Shown: one piece after another, positions 1 through 5,039 of the stretch
Numbering within the stretch: position 1 is the stretch's first letter
How the letters are laid out: each line of letters opens with the position of its first letter
NCBI GenBank assembly: GCA_016783865.1
Contig: JADHVS010000250.1
Coordinates: 1 to 6,259, forward strand
Length of the DNA stretch: 6,259 bases
Direction: 5' to 3'
From: Bacteroidales bacterium
GTDB taxonomy: Bacteria > Bacteroidota > Bacteroidia > Bacteroidales > SM23-62
Notes under the pieces: model-generated
What the model was told of the DNA's origin: nothing
Database searches by the model: none
What the model saw: the letters and a program-made list of their open reading frames with translations, nothing else
Program-made: the position numbers and the translations under genes

Positions 1-1
1 G

Positions 2-1198
2 TCCAGATTCAACAAAGTTAAAGTTCCGGATGATTGGTTTAAAGCCTTTGAATTGCTTGAAGACTATTTAAATGGATTGAGAAATCCAAAAAAAAAGGTT
101 GTATTTATTGATGAATTTCCATGGTTGGCAACAGCTCGTTCAAAGTTTCTAACAGCATTTGAGCATTTCTGGAACACATATTGCACAAGGCGCAGCGACC
201 TGGTTGTGGTAATTTGTGGCTCTGCTGCATCATTTATGGTCAATCAAATCATAAGGAACAAAGGAGGATTGCATAATAGGATATCTCAGAAAATTCCATT
301 GGAACCATTCAATTTGAATGAAACAGAACAGTTCCTGAAATCAAAAAACATACGATTAACTCATTATGATATTGTTCAGCTTTACATGGTCATAGGAGGA
401 GTCCCATTCTATTTAAATAAAGTCAGAAAAGGTGAAAGCGTGGTCCAGAATATTGATCGGTTGTGTTTTGAGGTTGATGGAGACCTGGTGGCTGAATTTT
501 ATGAAGTATTCACATCTCTGTTCTCAAACTCGAAAGCTCATGAAAGAATGATCAGGGTACTGGCAAAAACCAGAAAGGGAATTACCCGTAATGATTTATT
601 AGAGCAATGCAACTTTGGCAGCGGAGGGGTTTATTCAAACACACTTGAAGAGCTGATAGAATCAGGCTTTGTTCATCAATATACCACTTTCGGTAAAAAG
701 AGCAGACAATCATTATATAGATTGTCAGATGAATACTCGCTGTTCTTTCTAAAATTTATTGAACCGAATAAAGGACAAGGCAGTGGGACCTGGTCAAGAC
801 TATCTCAGAAACAATCATATGTATCATGGGCAGGATTTACTTTCGAATCATTATGTTTGAAGCATGTTCAGCAGATTAAAAAAGAATTGGGTATTGACAA
901 GATATTTAGCATCTATTCCAGTTGGTTTAATGAAAAAGCTCAGATCGACCTGGTGATCGATAGGGATGATAGAATTATTAACCTTTGTGAAATAAAGTTC
1001 TACAATGTTCCATTTACAATCACCCAGAAGGTATATAATAATATCCGAAGCAAACTAATACAATTCAAGGAGAGTACCAGGACTAGAAAAAATGTTTTTA
1101 TAGTAATGATTAGCACATTTGGAATTGTGAAAAATGCATACAGTACTGAGTTAGTAACTAGCAGTATTACAATTGATTGTCTATTTGAACCAATGTAG
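2..1198 (+). CDS. DUF234-type AAA+ ATPase, 5'-truncated by the window edge
   Basis: The frame is open to the left edge, so about 398 C-terminal residues are visible. The TTG at 53 lies inside the gene and is not its start. Family members (archaeal-type ATPases, COG1672-like) are usually about 450-480 residues, so the Walker A P-loop probably lies just outside the window. Residues below are counted from the TTG at 53. Visible are a Walker B strand VVFIDEFPW (D20, E21), a sensor-1-like strand ending ICGSAASFM (about 51-62), a lid region, a winged-helix-like stretch (about 165-235), and a C-terminal DUF234 block. That block has the GFTFE motif (about 261-265), QIDLVID (D299) and CEIKF (E313, K315), a spacing like a PD-(D/E)xK nuclease fold. 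The biological role of the family is poorly known. DNA binding or cleavage is an inference. The gene ends in TAG closely followed by TAA stops. Cytoplasmic location is expected. Confidence 0.85.
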   Translation, partial: SRFNKVKVPDDWFKAFELLEDYLNGLRNPKKKVVFIDEFPWLATARSKFLTAFEHFWNTYCTRRSDLVVVICGSAASFMVNQIIRNKGGLHNRISQKIPLEPFNLNETEQFLKSKNIRLTHYDIVQLYMVIGGVPFYLNKVRKGESVVQNIDRLCFEVDGDLVAEFYEVFTSLFSNSKAHERMIRVLAKTRKGITRNDLLEQCNFGSGGVYSNTLEELIESGFVHQYTTFGKKSRQSLYRLSDEYSLFFLKFIEPNKGQGSGTWSRLSQKQSYVSWAGFTFESLCLKHVQQIKKELGIDKIFSIYSSWFNEKAQIDLVIDRDDRIINLCEIKFYNVPFTITQKVYNNIRSKLIQFKESTRTRKNVFIVMISTFGIVKNAYSTELVTSSITIDCLFEPM

Positions 1199-1209
1199 TA
1201 ATAATCACT

Positions 1210-1299
1210 TCACTTATACTCCTTCGGAATCCCGCAGAATCGGTGAACGGTGAACGGTGAACGGTGAACGGTGATCCGTAGGTTTTTGATTATTCAAAG
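1210..1299 (-). repeat. Cupin-tail scrap plus heptamer flank, copy 1
   Basis: This segment matches 4973-5039 apart from the number of heptamers. Read on the minus strand, 1210-1236 gives the codons for C-G-I-P-K-E-Y-K then stop, which resembles the end of the intact cupin at 5032-5379 (CGVPKAFE). It therefore looks like the 3' end of a further cupin gene left beside the broken copy. A one-base insertion (GATTCTGCGG against GATCTGCGG) separates it from any longer reading frame. Next come five heptamers, and then a stretch including GTAGGTTTTTGATTATTC that is shared with the other flank. Confidence 0.7.
1241..1275. repeat. Heptamer tandem repeat, CGGTGAA x4 plus CGGTGAT
   Basis: Four perfect CGGTGAA units (1241-1268) are followed by one CGGTGAT unit (1269-1275). 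The same unit occurs twice at 5004-5017 (CGGTGAT x2) in the homologous position downstream of the intact cupin. The copy number therefore differs between two otherwise matching flanks, as expected for slippage at a short tandem repeat. It lies in non-coding DNA, so a change of unit number would not shift a reading frame. Confidence 0.9.
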
Positions 1300-1424
1300 G
1301 CTTTTGGAACTCCGCAGATCATTTTAAAAGGTTTATCACCCTTATTGCGGTACTGGTGTTTCTTCACCGTTTTCATTAACCAGGGCTCCCTTTCCTTCGA
1401 TGACATAAGTCATTTGCACTATAG
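1290..1424 (-). pseudogene. Broken cupin gene, copy A (47-nt internal deletion)
   Basis: On the minus strand this segment encodes MTYVIEGKGALVNENGEE and then, after a frame break, KHQYRNKGDKPFKMICGVPK followed by AFE and TAA. Both parts match the intact cupin at 5032-5379. Relative to that gene, 47 nt are missing after the GEE codons. This removes the TSLKAGDFALVNPYE block and shifts the frame, so the upstream part now reads into TAA a few codons later. The 5' third, with the HxH metal motif, is also absent. Homology stops near 1424 at a GCACTATAG junction that is also found in copy B. It cannot make a functional cupin. The 3' stop context (GAATAA) is the same as in the intact gene. Confidence 0.85.
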
Positions 1425-1468
1425 CTCTTTCGCAATTGAACAAGAAATGCAATCTGAATAGATTTCAA

Positions 1469-3811
1469 TTAATTCACTGGTCCAAAATAATTATCAAGCC
1501 AACTAACAGACTCATTGATCAAATCCTTTCTGGGAATATAATGTGTGGATTCATACACAATCCACTTCTTGTCGCCTTCCGGAGTACCTAATAGATCGTA
1601 AAATGCCTTCTGCTGTTCCATTGTATAATCAAAGTCAAATTTTCCACCTAATAATAGCATTGGGATCTTCACCCTCGGAAGATAGTCTATTTGGTCAAAC
1701 TCTTTAAACATATACTTATCAATCGATTGTACCCCAAATAATGCCACTATCCCTAATTTTATTCTTTCCTCAGTTGCAAGAATATACGGAGCAATACCAC
1801 CTCCCCAACTAAAACCACTAAATGCTATCTTCTCAGAATCAATATCATTCCGGGTTTCTAAATAATCACAAACAACATGGACATCTGTAATGATATTTCT
1901 ATATGTCTGTTTCCACGAGTTTACATTTGACTTATTGTGGCTGCCTCTGCCAAAAGTAGAATAATACACAGGCCAGATTACAGCCCTGCCATTTTTAAGC
2001 CAAAAATTTAAATTACTTCCTATACTCATATCTTTGATGGTATTGGAATTATGAGCACCAAGTCCTGGAAAGAAAAGAATTGATTGGAAGGGTGGATTTG
2101 AGTTCAATGGCAGATAAATATGAATTTGCATTGGAAGATCTTCATAGGGAACCTCTACGGAAATAATATCGTGAATCCAGTTTTCAGTCTGATCTTTTGA
2201 GATTCTGACTGGATTCTGTTCGGTTTTCTTATAGTAAAACAGTTCCTTATATACCTGGAAGATTTCATCCGATACCGGTTCCAGGTTTGAATAGTCTCTT
2301 CTTGGTTGGTTAATATTTGTTGTTAGTTGCTTTTTCAGTGAATCATCAATATATCGCATGCATCTGAATCCCACCAATTCATTGCGGGTCCATGGAGAAA
2401 CAGTTAACTTCATGGTATACCAGTATGTTGGTTCCTTATAATTACCACCTATAATAAATCGATCATTTCCACTTGAATTAAATATCCATTCACTTACATT
2501 GCCGGGCAAATCATAAGTCCCATATCTTGTCAGGCTATTGTAGGTTCCGACTTTTGCCAGACCTTTGTTATCGAAATTTCCAAAACACACGATCTCAGGA
2601 GCGAAAAGAGGCACTGATAATTTTCGCCAGTGATATATTGAAGGAAGTTCCTTTTCAACAAATCTGGCATATGCAGCAGCTTCATACCAGCTAATTCCAC
2701 TCACCGGTAATTCATCTTCTCCTTTCGGGAATTCACCCAGTTCCCAGAATGCTGGACCATACCAACCGGTCTGATCTTTAAAACGTTCAACCGCTTCTTG
2801 GAAGTATAGTGAGTCATCACCTTCGACAAATGGAGCCTGCCAGTATTCAGGATTGGAATATCCCTCTGAATCCATAAACGTCTTGTATTGAGAATTGGTC
2901 ACTTCATACCGGTCAATCCAGAATTCTCCTGCATCCTGTTGAGGTAAATAGGGTGTTTGCCAGTAATTGCCGTTAAAACCTGGCACATAAACCATCTCAC
3001 CAGGCAATTCATTTTCTTTATAAAGCCGGTATTTTAGTGTATCACCTTCAAATTGCGAATGAAAAAAATTGGTGACTAAATCATATTGTGTCTGATAATC
3101 CGGCTTTTCAATTTTGATTCTGGTGAGACCTTTAGGAAATGGTTTATCCCACAAAGGTGTTTTTCCAAGAAGATACCAGGATGTGTCTGGTTTTGAATAG
3201 GGTTTTCCATAGACCATTGCACCCCCAGGCTGGGTTATTATTGCAAATGGGTCAGTAATTTCATTCCAAGTTTGAATAAATTCCGGATTATTTTTGAGGA
3301 TTTTTCTTAATTCAAGAGCATTATTAAAAAGATCCCAGTTTCCTATCCCGACATTTTCATATACCCTGGAATATTCATCTGCCAATAATGGCAATTCTAT
3401 CGTTAATGCCTTCTCAATAACAGATTGATGGTGAAGCCGGGAGAAAATGGTAATTAAACCTGCAATGATTATTAGCAGGAATGGAACCAGAATTTTTGGC
3501 TTACTAAAGGAATATAGAATTCTTCTGAATCCACGTTCCGGGATATTGATTGATTTTTTACCAATATCTTCTGCTCCTGTTTTCTCTTGTATCCCCTGTT
3601 TTCTGTTAAAGTACCATACCAGAAATAAAGCAACTGGTAATATTGATAGAAGGATTATAAGTATAATATTCCTTATGAATTCGTTCAAGCCAAAATTTTC
3701 GATAAAGTATTCAATGATCTCAAGGATAATCCAACCTCCACTAACATAAATCACAACTGTTTGGACATAAGGATTTTTAACAACTCTATTGAAGAATATT
3801 GTCTCTTTCAT
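1469..3811 (-). CDS. Membrane-anchored SUMF1-like domain / alpha-beta hydrolase fusion
   Basis: This is a 780-residue protein. N-terminal segments at about 16-37 and 46-68 are hydrophobic, a basic loop follows (FNRKQG to RGFRR), and a third segment lies at about 107-125. By the positive-inside rule the rest should be periplasmic. Residues about 205-250 look PEGA-like (LLGKTPL, PFPKGLTRIKIEKPDY). Residues about 270-487 are a formylglycine-generating-enzyme-like (SUMF1/FGE-sulfatase) domain, shown by EFWIDRYEVTNSQYKTFM, PVSGISWYEAAAYARF, YGTYDLPGNVSEW, GGNYKE and GFRCMR. The active-site Cys pair expected after the GGS-type motif is missing, so FGE catalysis is unlikely. Residues about 530-780 are an alpha/beta hydrolase of dienelactone-hydrolase/esterase type with nucleophile elbow GFSWGG (S668), acid D726 in LGGKFDFD, and H757 in ESTHYIP. 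The order PEGA-like, SUMF1-like, hydrolase is known in some bacterial protein kinases; here no kinase is present. The substrate is unknown. The ATG at 3811 has no clear Shine-Dalgarno site, as is usual in Bacteroidota. Confidence 0.85.
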   Translation of the reverse strand: MKETIFFNRVVKNPYVQTVVIYVSGGWIILEIIEYFIENFGLNEFIRNIILIILLSILPVALFLVWYFNRKQGIQEKTGAEDIGKKSINIPERGFRRILYSFSKPKILVPFLLIIIAGLITIFSRLHHQSVIEKALTIELPLLADEYSRVYENVGIGNWDLFNNALELRKILKNNPEFIQTWNEITDPFAIITQPGGAMVYGKPYSKPDTSWYLLGKTPLWDKPFPKGLTRIKIEKPDYQTQYDLVTNFFHSQFEGDTLKYRLYKENELPGEMVYVPGFNGNYWQTPYLPQQDAGEFWIDRYEVTNSQYKTFMDSEGYSNPEYWQAPFVEGDDSLYFQEAVERFKDQTGWYGPAFWELGEFPKGEDELPVSGISWYEAAAYARFVEKELPSIYHWRKLSVPLFAPEIVCFGNFDNKGLAKVGTYNSLTRYGTYDLPGNVSEWIFNSSGNDRFIIGGNYKEPTYWYTMKLTVSPWTRNELVGFRCMRYIDDSLKKQLTTNINQPRRDYSNLEPVSDEIFQVYKELFYYKKTEQNPVRISKDQTENWIHDIISVEVPYEDLPMQIHIYLPLNSNPPFQSILFFPGLGAHNSNTIKDMSIGSNLNFWLKNGRAVIWPVYYSTFGRGSHNKSNVNSWKQTYRNIITDVHVVCDYLETRNDIDSEKIAFSGFSWGGGIAPYILATEERIKLGIVALFGVQSIDKYMFKEFDQIDYLPRVKIPMLLLGGKFDFDYTMEQQKAFYDLLGTPEGDKKWIVYESTHYIPRKDLINESVSWLDNYFGPVN

Positions 3812-3905
3812 ATGTTATTGAAATTATGATCAATATGAATCAGTCATCAGGATATGACCATAAATAATAGGTTATCAGGCAACAGATTCTGACTTATACA
3901 ATAAT

Positions 3906-3937
3906 TAAATTTATGCTATTTTGATGTCAAAATCAAA
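3906..3937 (-). promoter_or_regulatory. Candidate Bacteroidetes-type promoter of the hydrolase fusion
   Basis: On the minus strand a TTTG (3934-3937) is followed, 20 nt later, by TAAATTTA (3906-3913). This is one base off the TAnnTTTG -7 box at near-ideal spacing. It would give a leader of roughly 90 nt before the ATG at 3811. The match is by eye and the region is AT-rich, so a chance match is possible. Confidence 0.35.
3918..3933. promoter_or_regulatory. Perfect 7-2-7 palindrome, possible operator
   Basis: ATTTTGA and TCAAAAT are exact inverted repeats around a 2-nt centre. The element lies entirely inside the spacer between the candidate -33 and -7 elements upstream of the hydrolase fusion, where a bound repressor would block polymerase. 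No regulator gene lies next to it. The arms are AT-rich, which lowers the weight of the match. Confidence 0.35.
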
Positions 3938-3983
3938 TGACATTTTCGATCAGGTTAGAAATTCACACCAATAGGTAGATAAG

Positions 3984-4061
3984 TAGTCGAGTAGATCGGG
4001 GGAGTTTCACCCCCAACCTCTCACAGAACCGTACGTGACATTCTCCCGATCTACTTGACTA
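3984..4061. repeat. Imperfect inverted repeat enclosing the intron remnant
   Basis: The left arm 3984-4004 (TAGTCGAGTAGATCGG, then GGGAG) pairs with the right arm 4043-4061. The right arm reads TAGTCAAGTAGATCGGGAG on the other strand, with one mismatch and a 2-nt gap. The loop of about 38 nt holds the domain-V/VI-like sequence. The left arm doubles as the 3' end of the intron. The right arm replaces the expected 5' part of domain V, so it may be an inverted partial duplication. Confidence 0.75.
3986..4036 (-). ncRNA. Group II intron 3'-end remnant (domain V 3' strand and domain VI)
   Basis: Read on the minus strand, the segment starts CACGTACGGTTCTGTGAGAG, the usual 3' strand of domain V and the linker in many bacterial group II introns. 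A domain-VI-like hairpin follows (GGGGG, TGAAACT loop, CCCCC; plus-strand 3998-4014). It ends CGATCTACTCGAC, with the AY 3' terminus at 3986. The 5' strand of domain V (of the type GAGCCGTATG) is missing, and no maturase or reverse transcriptase gene is present. It therefore looks like a decayed or truncated fragment that cannot splice. The assignment rests on recalled consensus features and was not tested with a covariance model. Confidence 0.6.
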
Positions 4062-4128
4062 AGTTGGTTTGGCAAGCTTGAGGGATGTCCTAAGATGTGC
4101 AGAAGTGAATGATTTTAGCTTCTTTTAC

Positions 4129-4307
4129 TCAAACTGCTTTTGGAACTCCGCAGATCATTTTAAAAGGTTTATCACCCTTATTGCGGTACTGGTGTTTTTC
4201 ATCCGGATTAACCAGGGCAAAATCACCTGCTTTGAGTGGCTGCTCTTCACCGGCTTCATTGACCAGGGCGCCGCTGCCTTCTATCACATAGTTCATGTGC
4301 ACTATAG
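4129..4307 (-). pseudogene. 5'-truncated cupin, copy B
   Basis: On the minus strand this encodes HMNYVIEGSGALVNEAGEEQ through PLKAGDFALVNPDEKHQYRN to CGVPKAV and stop. It is co-linear with the last 57 or so residues of the intact cupin. The first cupin motif, with the HxH metal ligands (HQHPYEH in the intact gene), is replaced by FCQPIVH. The open frame continues to 4365, but only by way of a TTG and with sequence that resembles no cupin. Homology ends at the same GCACTATAG junction as in copy A. The second motif, with its His, is kept. A non-functional remnant is most likely; a short product from the internal ATG (HMNY) cannot be excluded. Confidence 0.75.
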
Positions 4308-4402
4308 GTTGACAGAAATACCAGGATCCGGAAAGCTGATAAAACGATTTGCTTGTAAAATTCAATTACTTTGAAGGTACAGCATGGTATATAATTATTG
4401 TG

Positions 4403-4410
4403 TATCTTTG
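4403..4410 (+). promoter_or_regulatory. Bacteroidetes -7 box of the toxin-antitoxin operon
   Basis: TATCTTTG matches TAnnTTTG exactly and lies 26 nt before the antitoxin ATG. No good TTG is present at the expected -33 distance, so the promoter may be weak or depend on other contacts. Confidence 0.5.
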
Positions 4411-4425
4411 TACCATATTGGTACA
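4409..4425. promoter_or_regulatory. 17-bp palindromic operator of the toxin-antitoxin operon
   Basis: TGTACCATATTGGTACA is a perfect inverted repeat of 7-nt arms around TAT. It overlaps the last base of the -7 box and ends 11 nt before the antitoxin start. YefM-type antitoxins are known to repress their own operons at palindromes with TGTAC-type half-sites, so autoregulation here is a reasonable inference. Related half-sites (GGTAC at 4376-4380, TGGTA at 4385-4389) lie upstream and may add weaker contacts. Confidence 0.65.
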
Positions 4426-4436
4426 CACAAGAAATT

Positions 4437-4688
4437 ATGGTGATCATCAGTAGTAGAGAATTCAGGGACAACCAGAAAAAGTATTTTGACCTTGTGGATC
4501 AGAATAAGCAGGTTATTGTCCAGCGTAGTAAGGATAAAGCCTATGTGCTTGTCCCTGTAAACGATGTAGATCGTTTGTCGGTCAATGATGAGTTAATCCT
4601 AACTGTTCAGGAAGCTGACGCTGAGCTTTATCATGGTAAAACCACCCATATAAAGGACCCGGAAAATATATGGGAAAGTATTCTTTAG
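4437..4688 (+). CDS. Type II antitoxin, Phd/YefM family
   Basis: This is an 83-residue protein beginning MVIISSREFRDNQKKYFDLV, the classic N-terminal DNA-binding part of the Phd/YefM fold. QVIVQRSKDKAYVLVPV follows and then a helical, acidic C-terminal tail (from about residue 42) of the kind that wraps and neutralises the toxin. The frame can be extended to an ATG at 4398, but the start at 4437 fits the family exactly, and the upstream ATG lies on the 5' side of the -7 box. The TGTAC-type palindrome just upstream is the likely site of its autorepression, strengthened by the toxin as co-repressor in known systems. It overlaps the toxin gene by 19 nt, which suggests translational coupling. Length is normal. 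Confidence 0.9.
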   Translation: MVIISSREFRDNQKKYFDLVDQNKQVIVQRSKDKAYVLVPVNDVDRLSVNDELILTVQEADAELYHGKTTHIKDPENIWESIL

Positions 4689-4951
4689 AGATCTCCTCAA
4701 AGGCGAAGAAGGAATTACAGGTGCATTTTAAATCAGGTAACAAACCTGTAATAAGGATAATTGAGCAAATCTTCCTTGAATTAACGAATACTCCTTATGA
4801 AGGAACAGGGAATCCGGAAGCGCTCAAGTATAATCTGGCGGGTTACTGGTCGCGACGAATTAACAAAAAAGACCGGATCATCTATAAAGTCTACGAGGAT
4901 AAAGTGCTTGTCCTGGTTGTTTCGGCCATAGGGCACAATGGTGACAAATGA
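4670..4951 (+). CDS. Type II toxin, YoeB/Txe (RelE superfamily) mRNA interferase
   Basis: This is a 93-residue protein. It should cleave mRNA at the ribosome when free of its antitoxin. The stretch NPEALKYNLAGYWSRRINKK is diagnostic of YoeB. By alignment to E. coli YoeB, E50 corresponds to the catalytic Glu46, R69 (DRIIY) to Arg65, and H89 to His83. The protein ends GHNGDK, whereas E. coli YoeB ends HY; many Bacteroidota relatives, as I recall them, have GHYGDK. An Asn thus stands where a Tyr involved in the active site is expected, which may lower activity. The ATG overlaps the antitoxin's end, and AAAGGA at 4652-4657 may serve as a ribosome site. No terminator hairpin is obvious after the TGA. 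The partner is the antitoxin at 4437-4688. Confidence 0.88.
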   Translation: MGKYSLEISSKAKKELQVHFKSGNKPVIRIIEQIFLELTNTPYEGTGNPEALKYNLAGYWSRRINKKDRIIYKVYEDKVLVLVVSAIGHNGDK

Positions 4952-4972
4952 GCCTACTCTTCAAAAAAACAA

Positions 4973-5039
4973 TCATTCAAACTCCTTCGGCACCCCGCAG
5001 AATCGGTGATCGGTGATCAGTAGGTTTTTGATTATTCAA
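4973..5039 (-). repeat. Cupin-tail scrap plus heptamer flank, copy 2
   Basis: On the minus strand 4973-4999 encodes C-G-V-P-K-E-F-E and TGA. This is nearly the same ending as the intact cupin upstream of it (CGVPKAFE), but in different codons. Two CGGTGAT heptamers follow at 5004-5017, then the GTAGGTTTTTGATTATTC stretch that leads into the stop of the intact cupin. The segment is homologous to 1210-1299. The simplest reading is an ancestral tandem pair of cupins, of which the downstream one survives only as this tail. Confidence 0.7.

Larger units (their letters stand above)
3812..4128. other. Intergenic stretch without a gene
   Basis: Beyond the candidate promoter and palindrome (3906-3937) and the inverted repeat with the intron remnant (3984-4061), nothing else is recognisable. 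No convincing small gene is seen on either strand. The 4062-4128 part does not match the downstream flanks of the other cupin copies, so copy B has lost, or never had, that flank. Confidence 0.6.

Noticed and set aside
53..55. TTG start of the ATPase
   Set aside because: The frame is open up to the left edge, and the domain order needs about 60-80 more residues upstream for the P-loop.
1241..1275. CRISPR-like or integron attC-like repeat
   Set aside because: The units are 7 nt with no spacers, and there are no paired core sites or cassette spacing as in attC. It is a simple tandem repeat.
3447..3749. 100-residue open frame on the plus strand
   Set aside because: It lies wholly opposite the N-terminal membrane segments of the hydrolase fusion, and its translation shows no domain. 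It is a shadow of an AT-rich hydrophobic coding region.
1469..3811. Active formylglycine-generating enzyme or EgtB-type iron enzyme
   Set aside because: The catalytic Cys pair is missing, and no DinB-type His triad is present, so an enzymatic role for the SUMF1-like domain is not supported.
3986..4061. Complete, splicing-competent group II intron or rho-independent terminator
   Set aside because: The 5' strand of domain V and all earlier domains are missing. The hairpin has no U-tract on either side and lies upstream of the genes, not after them.
4069..4374. Plus-strand open frames at 4069-4374 and 4109-4291
   Set aside because: They are antisense to the truncated cupin copy B, whose minus-strand translation clearly matches the intact cupin.
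4398..4436. Upstream ATG extending the antitoxin by 13 residues
   Set aside because: The ATG lies before the -7 box, and the added residues do not fit the Phd/YefM family, whose members begin close to the MVIISSREF stretch.
4256..4471. 71-residue minus-strand open frame
   Set aside because: It runs across the toxin-antitoxin promoter and the cupin remnant in a different frame and has no recognisable motif.
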